Source: Pseudoxanthomonas sangjuensis
GTDB taxonomy: Bacteria; Pseudomonadota; Gammaproteobacteria; Xanthomonadales; Xanthomonadaceae
Assembly: GCF_010211755.1 (NCBI RefSeq)
Contig: NZ_PDWR01000016.1
Location: 1-64,000, forward strand
DNA length: 64,000 nt
Direction of reading: 5' to 3'
The position numbers and the translations under genes are program-made. This document shows positions 9,257-19,990 of the stretch, piece after piece (within the stretch, counting starts at the first letter, position 1; every line of letters begins with the position of its first letter). Below the pieces are notes generated by a model. The model was not told the DNA's origin and did not search any database. It saw nothing but the letters and a program-made list of their open reading frames with translations.

Positions 9257-9997
9257 GTGAGCGAACCCCGACGCGTCGCCCTGATCACCGGCGCCGCCAG
9301 GCGCATCGGTGCGGCCATCGCCCGCCGCCTGCACGCCGACGGCTACGCGCTGGCACTGCACTACCGCGGCTCGCAGGCCGAGGCGCACGCGTTGGCCGTG
9401 GAACTGGAAACCACGCGCCCCGGCAGCGTTCTCACGCTGCAGGCCGACCTGGCCGAATTCGACCGCCTGCCGGAACTGGTGGCGAAGGCCGTCGGCCATT
9501 TCGGCCGGCTCGACGCGCTGGTCAACAACGCCTCGGCCTACTACGCCACGCCGATCGGCAGCGCGACGCCGCAGCAGTGGGACGAGCTGTTCGCCAGCAA
9601 CGCGCGTGCGCCGTTCTTCCTGTCGCAGGCCGCGGCGCCGCACCTGAAGGCCAGCCGCGGCGCCATCGTCAGCATCGCCGACGTCTATGCCGAACGCCCG
9701 CTGCCGGGCCATTCGATCTACAGCATGGCCAAGGCGGCGCTGGTGATGATGACCAAGTCGCTGGCGCGCGAACTCGCGCCGGAAGTGCGGGTCAACGCGG
9801 TCGCGCCCGGCAACATCCTGTGGGCGGAGAACCCGGACAAGGCCGAGACGCCGCAACTGCTGCGCGAACGCGTGCCCTTGCAGCGCCAGGGCAAGCCGGA
9901 GGAAATCGCCTCGGCGGTGAGCTGGCTGCTGGGCGGCAACGATTTCGTCACCGGGCAGATCCTCGCCATCGACGGCGGAAGATCGACGTTCATCTGA
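9257..9997 (+). CDS. pteridine reductase (SDR family)
   Basis: Predicted 246-residue short-chain dehydrogenase. The N-terminal cofactor loop reads TGAARRIG, the Arg-containing variant typical of NADPH-dependent pteridine reductases and FolM. NNASAYY follows, and the catalytic YSMAK motif lies near residue 155. It ends in the family segment FVTGQILAIDGG. It probably reduces dihydropterins such as dihydromonapterin or dihydrobiopterin. The GTG start at 9257 is preceded by AAGGA at suitable spacing; an ATG at 9227 would add ten residues. It converges on folK/folB with a 4-base gap, which fits a pterin role. Confidence 0.82.
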   Translation: MSEPRRVALITGAARRIGAAIARRLHADGYALALHYRGSQAEAHALAVELETTRPGSVLTLQADLAEFDRLPELVAKAVGHFGRLDALVNNASAYYATPIGSATPQQWDELFASNARAPFFLSQAAAPHLKASRGAIVSIADVYAERPLPGHSIYSMAKAALVMMTKSLARELAPEVRVNAVAPGNILWAENPDKAETPQLLRERVPLQRQGKPEEIASAVSWLLGGNDFVTGQILAIDGGRSTFI

Positions 9998-10001
9998 TGG
10001 G

Positions 10002-10388
10002 CTATCGCCGCGCGACCTTGGCGACGAGGTCGCGGAACAGCGGATGCGCCAGCTTCGCCGGGTCTTCCCACAGCGGCGCGCCATGCGCGTCGCATTCGCC
10101 GACCAGGTCGATGTCGATGACGCACGGCTCGTCCTCGGGCGTGCGGCCCAGCTTCTGTTCCAGCTCCTTCAGCCACGGCGCGAACTCCGTGCGCGGCAGT
10201 TCGCTGCAGAACAGCAGCGCCTGGTTGACGTAGTGGTGGCCGTCGCCCGGCACCACGCTCGGCGAGTGCACGATGCCGGATCGGGCCAGGATGCGTCCGC
10301 GCCGCTTCAGTCCGTCGCGGGCATGGCGCAGCCGCGCTTCCTCGTCGGTGCCGCTGCCGAGCAGCAGCACGTAGCGGTGTTCGCTCAT
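10002..10388 (-). CDS. FolK-like 6-hydroxymethyl-7,8-dihydropterin pyrophosphokinase
   Basis: Predicted 128 residues, shorter than the usual 155-165 for HPPK. It begins RYVLLLGSG and carries NQALLFCSEL, a segment matching the FolK LL.LE..LGRT region, and CVIDIDLVG, which corresponds to the R-x-IDLD metal-binding end. The classical Arg of the R.R...R.iDlDi motif is not obvious, and the loop around residues 40-50 is short. It overlaps the end of folB by an ATGA junction, so the two are translationally coupled steps of folate synthesis. It is a divergent, compact FolK or a relative with a changed substrate. Confidence 0.65.
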   Translation of the reverse strand: MSEHRYVLLLGSGTDEEARLRHARDGLKRRGRILARSGIVHSPSVVPGDGHHYVNQALLFCSELPRTEFAPWLKELEQKLGRTPEDEPCVIDIDLVGECDAHGAPLWEDPAKLAHPLFRDLVAKVARR

Positions 10389-10744
10389 GCGCGCGGTCTT
10401 TCGCGGACGATGCGCACGCCGACCCCGCGCGCGGCCGGCACCGCGCCGGGCTTGCTCACGCGCAGCGACAGGGTTGCGACGGGAAAGCGTCGCAGCAATT
10501 CACCGGCGATGCGCTCGGCCAGCGCCTCGACCAGCTGGAACTTCGAATCGCGGCAGATCGCGACGATGGTTTCCGCCACCTGCGCGTAGTCGATGGTGTC
10601 GGCGAGCGCGTCGCTGGCGCCGGGCCCGCGGTTGTCGAAGCCCATCTCGACGTCGAACAGCAGCTTCTGCGGCGCGGTGCGTTCCCAGTCGTAGACGCCG
10701 ATCAGCGCGTCGGCCTCGAGGGCCTCGATGAAGACGATGTCCAT
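10385..10744 (-). CDS. folB: dihydroneopterin aldolase FolB
   Basis: Predicted 119 residues, the usual length. The enzyme makes 6-hydroxymethyl-7,8-dihydropterin from 7,8-dihydroneopterin. Family motifs are GVYDWERTAPQKLLFDVEM in the first third, DTIDYAQVAETI, and LVEALAERIAGELL with the catalytic-region Glu. It overlaps folK-like by four bases (ATGA). No strong ribosome site is visible upstream of 10744. The 155 bases between this start and the tsaD stop at 10900 hold nothing I can identify. Confidence 0.93.
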   Translation of the reverse strand: MDIVFIEALEADALIGVYDWERTAPQKLLFDVEMGFDNRGPGASDALADTIDYAQVAETIVAICRDSKFQLVEALAERIAGELLRRFPVATLSLRVSKPGAVPAARGVGVRIVRERPRA

Positions 10745-10899
10745 GCGCGGAAGCATATCCGCTTTTGCCGCCCTCCCTGCGCAAGCCGAAACCCGGCTCG
10801 CCGCTGCCTTGCCCTCGTTCCGCAGGATTAAGAGCGGCAGCGAAATGGATGCCGGCCGCGCGGCCGCTGGAAACCCGGCTCGCGCCGGAATGGCGAACG

Positions 10900-11925
10900 T
10901 TACACCGCCGGCAGCGTCGCCATGTCCCAGCGCGGCGTCACCTTCACCTGCGCGTCCTCGCGCTGGCCGGCTTCGAGCCGCAGTGCGCCGGCGTAGGCGA
11001 TCATCGCGCCGTTGTCGGTGCACAGCTCCATGCGCGGGAAGCAGACCCGGCCGCCGCGCTTCTGCGCCATCGCCTGCAGCTTCGCCCGCAGGCGCTGGTT
11101 GGCGCCGACGCCGCCGGCGACGATCAGCGTGTCGCAACCGGCTTCGTCGAGCGCGCGTTCGCACTTGATCGCGAGGGTATCGACCACCGCGTCCTCGAAG
11201 CCGCGGGCGATGTCGGCGCGGGTCTGCTCCGACTGGTCGGAGTCGCGCCACGCCAGCAGCACCTGGGTCTTCAGGCCGCTGAAACTGAAGTCGAGGCCGG
11301 GCCGGTCGGTCATCGGCCGGGCGAACCGGTAGCGCCCCGGCGTGCCCTGCTCCGCCAGCCTGGCCAGTTGCGGGCCGCCCGGGTACGGCAGGCCCATCAG
11401 CTTGGCGGTCTTGTCGAAAGCCTCGCCGGCGGCGTCGTCGAGGGTCTCGCCGAGCAGGCGGTATTGGCCGATGGCGTCCACTTCGACCAGCTGGGTGTGG
11501 CCGCCGGAGACCAGCAGGGCGACGAACGGCGGCTTGGGCGGGTCGTTTTCGATCAGCGGCGCCAGCAGATGGCCTTCCATGTGGTGCACGCCGACGGCCG
11601 GCAGGTCCAGCGCCCAGGCCAGCGAGCGGGCGACGCCGGCCCCGACCAGCAGCGCACCGACCAGCCCGGGCCCGGCGGTGTAGGCCACGCCGTCCAGGTC
11701 GGCGGTGTCCAGCCCGGCCTCGGCCAGGGTCTGCCGGACCAGCGGCAACAGCTTGCGCACGTGGTCGCGGCTGGCCAGCTCCGGCACCACCCCGCCGTAT
11801 TCGGCATGCAGGGCGATCTGGCTGTAGACCGCGTGCGCCAGCAGGCCGTCCGCGCCGGTGCGGGCCGTGTCGTAGACGGCCACGCCGGTTTCGTCGCAGC
11901 TGGTTTCGATGCCGAGGACGCGCAT
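10900..11925 (-). CDS. tsaD: tRNA N6-threonylcarbamoyltransferase TsaD
   Basis: Predicted 341 residues, the normal size. TsaD transfers the threonylcarbamoyl group to A37 of ANN-decoding tRNAs, working with TsaB and TsaE. It opens [14 protein letters not shown] and contains the metal-binding HMEGH motif, VSGGHTQL, and [10 protein letters not shown] in the second ASKHA lobe. The start at 11925 is the only one matching the family N-terminus. It is divergent from rpsU, as in many gammaproteobacteria, so the 125-base gap holds promoters for both. Confidence 0.97.
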   Translation of the reverse strand: MRVLGIETSCDETGVAVYDTARTGADGLLAHAVYSQIALHAEYGGVVPELASRDHVRKLLPLVRQTLAEAGLDTADLDGVAYTAGPGLVGALLVGAGVARSLAWALDLPAVGVHHMEGHLLAPLIENDPPKPPFVALLVSGGHTQLVEVDAIGQYRLLGETLDDAAGEAFDKTAKLMGLPYPGGPQLARLAEQGTPGRYRFARPMTDRPGLDFSFSGLKTQVLLAWRDSDQSEQTRADIARGFEDAVVDTLAIKCERALDEAGCDTLIVAGGVGANQRLRAKLQAMAQKRGGRVCFPRMELCTDNGAMIAYAGALRLEAGQREDAQVKVTPRWDMATLPAV

Positions 11926-11973
11926 GGGGAGGGATTTGGGGGCTATCTGCCTGATTGGGAAGGCCCGGCCGGC

Positions 11974-12003
11974 TTGCATCCGGGCGGGTTCGATCATTAT
12001 AAT
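11974..12003 (+). promoter_or_regulatory. sigma-70 promoter of rpsU
   Basis: TTGCAT (11974-11979) and a perfect TATAAT (11998-12003) are separated by 18 bases and lie 47 bases upstream of the rpsU start. This is the best consensus promoter in the window and fits a strongly expressed ribosomal protein gene. Confidence 0.75.
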
Positions 12004-12050
12004 GCGCGGCTCACCGGGCCCGGCCCGGTATTTTGTGCCCCGGAGATTCC

Positions 12051-12266
12051 ATGCCCAGCGTCAAAGTCCGCGAAAACGAGCCGTTCGAGTTTGCTCTGCG
12101 TCGCTTCAAGCGCACCTGCGAAAAGGCCGGCGTCCTGGCCGAGACCCGCAAGCGCGAGTTCTACGAGAAGCCGACCCAGGAACGCAAGCGCAAGGCCGCC
12201 GCCGCGGTGAAGCGCCAGCTGCGCCGCAGCTCGCGCGACGTCACCAAGCGCCAGCGCCTGTACTGA
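12051..12266 (+). CDS. rpsU: 30S ribosomal protein S21
   Basis: Predicted 71 residues, beginning [20 protein letters not shown] and rich in Lys/Arg, as S21 always is. It helps the 30S subunit pair with mRNA during initiation. The start at 12051 follows a GGAG box by six bases; an in-frame upstream ATG at 12033 is rejected. It is the first gene of a loosened rpsU-yqeY-dnaG block. Confidence 0.98.
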
Positions 12267-12337
12267 GCCGCGGCATACGCGGACCCCTCCGCAAAGGCCC
12301 GCGCATCCGCGTGCGGACTTTCAAAGGGGTCGACCGA

Positions 12338-12370
12338 AAGCCGGCACGCGCAAGCGTGGCCGGCTTTTTG
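12338..12370 (+). terminator. rho-independent terminator after rpsU
   Basis: AAGCCGGC and its complement GGCCGGCTT enclose ACGC-GCAA-GCGT, giving a stem of about 12 bp with one bulge, followed by TTTTTG. It lies between rpsU and yqeY and probably attenuates read-through into the downstream genes. Confidence 0.8.
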
Positions 12371-12393
12371 TGTTCTAGCACCCGGAGACAGCC

Positions 12394-12840
12394 ATGAGCC
12401 TGAAGCAGCAACTCACCGAAGACATGAAGGCCGCGATGAAGTCCGGCGACAAGGAGCGCCTGGCCACCATCCGCCTGATCAACGCCGCGATCAAGCAGCG
12501 CGAGGTCGACGAGCGCATCGAAATCACCGACGCCGTCGTGCTGGCCGTGCTGGAGAAGATGGTCAAGCAGCGCAAGGATTCGATTTCGCAGTACGAGGCC
12601 GCCGGCCGCGAGGACCTGGCCAGCGTCGAACGCGCCGAACTGGCGGTGATCGACGGCTACCTGCCGGCCAAGCTGGGCGAGGACGCGATCCGGACCGCGA
12701 TCGATGCGGCCATCGCCGAAACCGGCGCGAAGGGCCCGGCCGACATGGGCAAGCTGATGGGCGTGCTGAAGCCCCGGCTGGCCGGCCAGGCCGACATGGG
12801 CCTGGTGTCGGCACTGGTGAAGAAGAAGCTCGCCGGCTGA
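12394..12840 (+). CDS. yqeY: GatB/YqeY domain protein
   Basis: Predicted 148 residues, full length for the YqeY family. These proteins resemble the C-terminal tRNA-binding domain of GatB and may act on mischarged tRNA, though their role is not settled. Typical segments are MKSGDKERLATIRLINAAIK near the start, YLPAKLGEDAIRTAI, and GPADMGKLMGVLKPRLAGQADMG split over the C-terminal part. It lies between rpsU and dnaG, its conserved neighbourhood. A good family match with no oddities. Confidence 0.93.
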   Translation: MSLKQQLTEDMKAAMKSGDKERLATIRLINAAIKQREVDERIEITDAVVLAVLEKMVKQRKDSISQYEAAGREDLASVERAELAVIDGYLPAKLGEDAIRTAIDAAIAETGAKGPADMGKLMGVLKPRLAGQADMGLVSALVKKKLAG

Positions 12841-12845
12841 AGTCC

Positions 12846-13232
12846 GTGATCCTGTTGCGCTTCGTCATCCCGGATCGGGACCGGCGCACCGGCCAATTCA
12901 CAGGTCTGATGTCCGCAGCCTACGATCTGCTCCGCGCAGGCGACATGCCGCAGGCAGAAGAGGATGAATTGCGCAGACACGTCGAATGGGTCGAAACCAA
13001 CGTCCCTGTTCCGGCCCGATTCGCCCGCAAGCGCAACGTTTCGCACAAGCAAACCCACGGCATATCGTGGGTCAAGGCCGATGCGGTCGATCTGGTGAGT
13101 CGTTTTCGTGCCATTGCAGGTATCGCTGAACGGCACGGGCTTGTCGTCGAGCTTCTGCAAACTGATCGCCCCGGATATATCGTTCACGAAGACGCTTGGC
13201 AGGTAGTAGCCGAGCCATTCCACGGCGATTGA
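12846..13232 (+). CDS. conserved hypothetical protein
   Basis: Predicted 128 residues starting at GTG 12846, five bases after the yqeY stop. I do not recognise a named domain. It has no signal peptide or membrane segment, and contains EEDELRRHVEWVETNVPVP and KRNVSHKQTHGISWVK, with a mix of charged and aromatic residues suggesting a small soluble protein. An ATG at 12909 would give a 107-residue version. Codon use and base composition are somewhat less GC-rich than its neighbours. Its tight placement after yqeY suggests co-transcription. Confidence 0.6.
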   Translation: MILLRFVIPDRDRRTGQFTGLMSAAYDLLRAGDMPQAEEDELRRHVEWVETNVPVPARFARKRNVSHKQTHGISWVKADAVDLVSRFRAIAGIAERHGLVVELLQTDRPGYIVHEDAWQVVAEPFHGD

Positions 13233-13248
13233 CCCGAAGACCAAAACC

Positions 13249-13743
13249 ATGCCCAACGCACATTCGATCACCCTCCGCCCCGCCGCGCCGGCCGACATCC
13301 CGCTGATCCTCGCCCTCATCCGCGAGCTCGCCGAGTACGAGAAGGAACCCGATTCGGCCAAGGCCACGCCGGAACAGCTGCAGCGGCACCTGTTCGGGCC
13401 GCGGCCGTACGCCGAAGTCCTCATCGCCGAAGTCGGCGCGGAGCCCGCCGGCTTCGCCCTGTTCTTCCACAACTTCAGCACCTGGACCGGCCAGCCCGGC
13501 ATCTATCTCGAAGACCTGTTCGTGCGCCCGCAATACCGCGGCCTCGGCGTCGGCAAGCGATTGATCGCGCAAGTGGCGAAGATCGCGGTCGAACGCGATT
13601 GCGGCCGCTTCGAGTGGTCGGTGCTGGACTGGAACGAGCCGGCGATCCGGTTCTACCGCAGCCTGGGCGCGAAACCGATGGACGAATGGACGGTGCAGCG
13701 GATGACCGGCGAAGCGCTGCGCAATCTCGCCGCGCAGGCCTAG
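13249..13743 (+). CDS. GNAT N-acetyltransferase, SSAT/thialysine type
   Basis: Predicted 164 residues. The pattern closely follows the diamine/thialysine acetyltransferase group: LRPAAPADIPLILALIREL, the block FALFFHNFSTWTG, YLEDLFVRPQYRGLGVGK (acetyl-CoA pyrophosphate loop), then WSVLDWNEPAIRFYRSLGA. It should acetylate a small amine such as a polyamine or lysine analogue. Its stop codon overlaps the stop of the convergent dld gene in the shared bases CTAG at 13740-13743. Substrate is inferred from motif similarity only. Confidence 0.88.
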   Translation: MPNAHSITLRPAAPADIPLILALIRELAEYEKEPDSAKATPEQLQRHLFGPRPYAEVLIAEVGAEPAGFALFFHNFSTWTGQPGIYLEDLFVRPQYRGLGVGKRLIAQVAKIAVERDCGRFEWSVLDWNEPAIRFYRSLGAKPMDEWTVQRMTGEALRNLAAQA

Positions 13744-15455
13744 CTTCCGCCGCAGCCTCCGCATTCGCCCCAGTTCCGCTTCTTCGACGTCCGGCCGATG
13801 CCCGGGTTGAAGCTGTTGGTCGGATCCAGCGCACGGTAGAACGCCGCCAGCGCCGGCTTGGCGTGGTACAGGTGGCCGACGTTGTGCTCGGCCGGATATT
13901 CAGCGCCGCGCGCGTCGAGCAGCCGCCACAGGCGGTGTTCGATCGCCAGCGGATCGCTGCCCTTCTTCACGATGTAGTCCTGGTGGAACACGTGGCAGAA
14001 GAAGTGACCGTAGTAGAGCTTCGCCACCATCGCCGCGTCCAGGTCGGGCGGCAGCGTTTCCACCCAGTCGCGGTCGTTGCGGCGCAGGGCGATGTCGAGC
14101 GGGACGATGTCCTCGACCGTCGATCGGTGCGTCTCGCGGTAGCGCACCGCGGCACTGGCGACGGCGAAGCGGTGCAGGAAGGCCTTGCGCCCCTCCTCCG
14201 CGTCGCATTCGTAGAACTCGCCAGGCTTGTCGGCGAAGAATCGCTGCAAGTATTCGCGTGTCGCATCCGCGTCCCGTGCCGATACTTTCAGCAGCAGGTG
14301 ATGCTCGTAGCGGTTACGCCATTCGAGCATGAACCTCGGCAGGTGGTTCGGCAGCAACGCCATCAGCGCCTGCAGCGCGCGGTCGGTCGCGCCGCGCAAA
14401 CCGATGCGCTCGAACCAGCCGTCGACGCGGCTCTTGATCGCAAACGCCTGCGGCACCCGGCCGGTGCCGAACTTCTCGATCAGCAGGAACGTGTCCTTGC
14501 CGTACTTGGCGCCGATGTCGAAGGCGTCGCGGTGGATGTATTCGCCGGAAACCGGCAGGCGCTCGAACGCGGTCAGCAGGTGCCGGCGCACGCCGGTCAG
14601 GTCGTGCGGATCGTTCGTGCCGATGTAGAAGACGCGGGCGTCCTCCTTCGGGAAAGTGTCCAGGCGCACCGCGAACACGCACAGCCGGCCGGCCGAGCCG
14701 CTGGCTTCGTGCAGCCGCGCCGGATCGGCGTTGTAGCGCGCCGGCGTCGGCGCGTCGACGTCGCGCACCCGCCTGTCGTAATCGCGGGCCGAAGCGGCCA
14801 GCGACGGGTCGTGGACGATGTCGGCCGCCGTGTATGCGCCGGCCTCGAGGCGGGCGAGGATCTGTTCGGGCGTGTCGCCCAGCGCGATGCCGAGGTGGTT
14901 CACCAGGCGCAGCGCGCCGTCTTCGCCCAGCTGCGCGAACAGCGCCAGCTGCGTGTACGCCGGCCCGCGCCGCACCAGCGCGCCGCCGGAGTTGTTGCAG
15001 ATGCCGCCGAGCACCGAGGCGCCGATGCACGACGAGCCGATCACCGAATGCGGCTCGCGGCCGAACGGCGCCAGCGCCTTCTCCAGCGCGTCCAGCGTCG
15101 CGCCGGGCAGGCACACGACCTGCCTGCCTTCGTCGATGACCTGGATGCCGGCGATGCGCAGCGTGCTGACCAGGACGATCTCGCGGTCGTATCCGTCGCC
15201 GTCGGGCGGGGGGCCGCCGGTCAGGCCGGTGTTGGCGGCCTGCATGATCACGATGCGCCCGGCCGCCACGACCGCCTGCAGCACGCGCCACAGCTCCGGC
15301 AGCGTGCCCGGGCGCACGACCGCCAGCACCGGCCCGTCGCCGCGGCGGTAACCCTTGCGGAAGCGCCGCGTCTCGCCGTCGCCGGTCAGCACGTGCGCCG
15401 CGCCGACGGTTTCGCGCAGGCGCGCCAGCAGGGTCGCGGAAGGAACGGCATCCAT
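13740..15455 (-). CDS. dld: quinone-dependent D-lactate dehydrogenase
   Basis: Predicted 571 residues, the same length as E. coli Dld. It oxidises D-lactate to pyruvate and feeds electrons to ubiquinone from the inner face of the membrane. The FAD-binding PCMH-type domain is seen in AANTGLTGGPPPDGDGY and GSSCIGASVLGGICNNSGG; the membrane/cap regions and the C-terminal DPTNSFNPGIGRTSK are typical of this subfamily. The start is the only ATG matching the family N-terminus. It is divergent from dnaG, and 73 bases separate the two starts. Confidence 0.94.
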   Translation of the reverse strand: MDAVPSATLLARLRETVGAAHVLTGDGETRRFRKGYRRGDGPVLAVVRPGTLPELWRVLQAVVAAGRIVIMQAANTGLTGGPPPDGDGYDREIVLVSTLRIAGIQVIDEGRQVVCLPGATLDALEKALAPFGREPHSVIGSSCIGASVLGGICNNSGGALVRRGPAYTQLALFAQLGEDGALRLVNHLGIALGDTPEQILARLEAGAYTAADIVHDPSLAASARDYDRRVRDVDAPTPARYNADPARLHEASGSAGRLCVFAVRLDTFPKEDARVFYIGTNDPHDLTGVRRHLLTAFERLPVSGEYIHRDAFDIGAKYGKDTFLLIEKFGTGRVPQAFAIKSRVDGWFERIGLRGATDRALQALMALLPNHLPRFMLEWRNRYEHHLLLKVSARDADATREYLQRFFADKPGEFYECDAEEGRKAFLHRFAVASAAVRYRETHRSTVEDIVPLDIALRRNDRDWVETLPPDLDAAMVAKLYYGHFFCHVFHQDYIVKKGSDPLAIEHRLWRLLDARGAEYPAEHNVGHLYHAKPALAAFYRALDPTNSFNPGIGRTSKKRNWGECGGCGGS

Positions 15456-15528
15456 GGCGCCATTGTCCCGCGAACGCGACCGCGGTAACCAGTCTCCGGG
15501 CACGGCCGAAAGGTACAATCCGGGTCCC

Positions 15529-17256
15529 ATGGCGCGCATCCCCGACGCATTCATCGACGACTTGCTGGCCCGGACGGACATCGTCGAGGTCGTCAACGCG
15601 CGCGTGCCGCTGAAGCGCCAGGGCAAGGAATACGCCGCGCGCTGCCCGTTCCACGACGAGCGCTCGGCCAGCTTCACCGTGTCGCCGACCAAGCAGTTCT
15701 ACCACTGCTTCGGCTGCGGCGCGCACGGTACCGCGATCTCGTTCCTGATGAACTACGACCGCATGGAGTTCCTCGATGCGGTCGAGGAACTGGCCAAGCG
15801 CGTCGGCATGGAAGTGCCGCGCGACACCCGGCAGCGCAACGAGAACGACGACAGCCGCGACCTGTACGCGGCGCTGGAGGCGGCGTCGAAGTTCTTCCAG
15901 CGCCAACTGCACGCCAGCGGGAAGGCGCGCGCCTACTTCGACCAGCGCGGCGTCGACGAGCATACCCGCGAGCAGTTCCACCTCGGCTACGCGCCGGAAG
16001 GTTTTTCCGCGCTGAAGGACGCGCTGGGCACCGACGAGCGGCGCCTGAAGCTGCTCGACCGCGCCGGGCTGTTCTCGAAGAACGACCGCGGCCACGTCTA
16101 CGACAAGTTCCGCCACCGCGTGATGTTCCCGATCCACGACCGCCGCGGCCGCACCATCGCGTTCGGCGGGCGCGTGATCGACAAGGACGACTCGCCGAAG
16201 TACCTCAACTCGCCGGAAACCGCGCTGTTCCACAAGGGCCGCGAGCTGTACGGCCTGTGGCAGGCGCGGCAGGCCAACCAGAAGCTCGAGCGGCTGATCG
16301 TGGTCGAGGGCTACATGGACGTGGTCTCGCTGTTCCAGTTCGGCGTGACCCAGGCGGTGGCGACGCTCGGCACCGCGACCACGCCGGACCACGCCGAGCT
16401 GCTGTTCCGCAACGCGCCGGACGTGTACTTCTGCTTCGACGGCGACAACGCCGGGCGCAAGGCGGCGTGGCGCGCGCTGGAATCGGTGCTGCCGCGCATG
16501 CGCGACGGGCGCCAGGCGTTCTTCCTGCTGCTGCCCGAGGGCGAGGACCCGGACACCATCGTCCGCCACGAGGGCGCCGCCGCGTTCGATGCGCGGCTGA
16601 AGGACGCGACGCCGCTGTCGCAGTTCTTCTTCGACGAACTGTCGAAGGAAGTGAACCTGCGCACGCTCGACGGCAAGGCGCGCCTGGCCGAGCGCGCGAA
16701 GCCGCTGCTGGCGCAGATCCCCGACGGCGCCTTCGGCGACCTGATGCGCCAGCGCCTGACCGAGATCACCGGCGTGGGCGCCGCGGGCGCCGGCGCGCCG
16801 ACGCCCGCGGGTGCCCCGGCGCGGCGCGCGGCGCCCGCGGGCGCGAACAAGCCCAGCCTGGTGCGCAGCGCGATCGTGCGCCTGCTGCATTCGCCGTCGA
16901 TCGCGCTGTCGGTGGAACCGCCGTACCCGTTCGCCGGCCTGCGCCAGCCGGGCGTGGAACTGCTGGCCGAGCTGTTCGACATCGTCCATTCGCGCCCCGA
17001 CATCACCACCGGTGCGCTGCTGGAGCATTTCGCCGAACGCGAGGAACTGTCCGCCCTGCAGAAACTGGCGATGCAGGACCTGCCCGGCGAGGAGGCGCAC
17101 TGGCGCGCGGAGCTGCATGATGCCGTGGTTCAGCTGGAAAGGCAGATGCTGCAGCAACGGTTGGACGAGCTGCAGAGGAAGCAGCGCGAAACCGGCCTGG
17201 ACGAAGCCGACAAGTACGAATTGCGCGCGCTGCTGCAGGCGCGCGCCAGCCACTGA
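15529..17256 (+). CDS. dnaG: DNA primase DnaG
   Basis: Predicted 575 residues. It synthesises RNA primers at the replication fork. The N-terminal CHC2 zinc domain is seen as CPFHDERSASF and FYHCFGCG; the TOPRIM core includes VVEGYMDVVSL and CFDGDNAGRKAAWRALE. An Ala/Pro/Gly-rich linker (about residues 425-445) precedes the DnaB-interacting C-terminal domain. A TACAAT hexamer lies only 9 bases before the ATG, so the transcript may have a very short leader. rpoD does not follow; a phosphatase-like gene does. Confidence 0.97.
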   Translation: MARIPDAFIDDLLARTDIVEVVNARVPLKRQGKEYAARCPFHDERSASFTVSPTKQFYHCFGCGAHGTAISFLMNYDRMEFLDAVEELAKRVGMEVPRDTRQRNENDDSRDLYAALEAASKFFQRQLHASGKARAYFDQRGVDEHTREQFHLGYAPEGFSALKDALGTDERRLKLLDRAGLFSKNDRGHVYDKFRHRVMFPIHDRRGRTIAFGGRVIDKDDSPKYLNSPETALFHKGRELYGLWQARQANQKLERLIVVEGYMDVVSLFQFGVTQAVATLGTATTPDHAELLFRNAPDVYFCFDGDNAGRKAAWRALESVLPRMRDGRQAFFLLLPEGEDPDTIVRHEGAAAFDARLKDATPLSQFFFDELSKEVNLRTLDGKARLAERAKPLLAQIPDGAFGDLMRQRLTEITGVGAAGAGAPTPAGAPARRAAPAGANKPSLVRSAIVRLLHSPSIALSVEPPYPFAGLRQPGVELLAELFDIVHSRPDITTGALLEHFAEREELSALQKLAMQDLPGEEAHWRAELHDAVVQLERQMLQQRLDELQRKQRETGLDEADKYELRALLQARASH

Positions 17257-17273
17257 ACCGCGGGAGGCCTGCG

Positions 17274-17786
17274 ATGAACGCGATCCGCCATTTCCTGCTG
17301 GCCGCATTGCTGGCGCTGGCGTTTGCCGCGCAGGCCGGCGAAACCATGCAGCCGCGCCCCGGCCTGCACACCGGCGGGCAGCCGAGCCTGGAGCAGATCG
17401 ACGCGCTGGCCGCGCAAGGCGTGCGCACGGTGATCGACCTGCGCACCGACGACGAGGACCGCGGCTACGACGAAGCGGCCGAACTGGAATCGCGCGGGCT
17501 GGCCTACCACCGCCTGCCGATCGCCGGCGCGCAGGACCTGACCCCCGCCAATGCCGCCGCGCTGAAGCGCCTGCTCGATGCCAGCGGCGACGGCGTGCTG
17601 CTGCACTGTGCGTCGGGCAACCGCGTCGGCGCGCTGCTCGCGCTGATGGCCGCGCAGCAGGAAGGCGCCACGCCGGAGCAGGCACTGGAACTGGGCCGGC
17701 GCGCCGGCCTGAAGTCGCTGGCGCCGGCGATCGAGGAGAAGCTCGGCGTTGCCGCGCCTGCGGCCGCGCCGGAACCTGCGCAGTGA
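17274..17786 (+). CDS. exported phosphatase-like protein (DUF442/DSP-like)
   Basis: Predicted 170 residues with a signal peptide (residues 1-22, ending AQAG). It follows the beta-lactamase-hydrolase-like/dual-specificity phosphatase pattern: TGGQPSLEQIDALAAQGVRTVIDLR near the start and HCASGNRVGALLAL with Cys112. The P-loop here is C-x4-R, one residue shorter than the C-x5-R of active tyrosine phosphatases, so catalysis is uncertain. A good GGGAGG ribosome site precedes the ATG, and the gene lies 17 bases after dnaG, so they may share transcripts. The C-terminus is Ala/Pro-rich. Confidence 0.75.
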   Translation: MNAIRHFLLAALLALAFAAQAGETMQPRPGLHTGGQPSLEQIDALAAQGVRTVIDLRTDDEDRGYDEAAELESRGLAYHRLPIAGAQDLTPANAAALKRLLDASGDGVLLHCASGNRVGALLALMAAQQEGATPEQALELGRRAGLKSLAPAIEEKLGVAAPAAAPEPAQ

Positions 17787-17932
17787 CCTGAAGCCGCCTG
17801 GCATCCATGCCGGAAACCCGTTCGTCCTGGGCGAAGTCAAGCGCTCGACACGAACGGCTTCCAGTCCTGGGACAGGTTCTACTCGGCACGGGACTCGGCT
17901 ACCCTCGCGGCTCGACCCGAGGGAGACCGTCC

Positions 17933-19906
<1,974 letters not shown>

Positions 19907-19990
19907 CCGGCCGGGCGGTGTCCGCCACGGGCCCGGGAAGGCGTTTTCTCCGGTGAGCGGGCCGATCGCGGCCCGAGCGGAGCAGACGCC

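Noticed and set aside
14314-17889. Long minus-strand frame opposite dnaG
   Set aside because: Low-complexity shadow; dnaG and dld explain this region fully.
19907-19990. Possible attI or attC upstream of hcp
   Set aside because: Inverted words (CCCGGG and others) are present, but neither outer box nor the central tip of an attC can be found.
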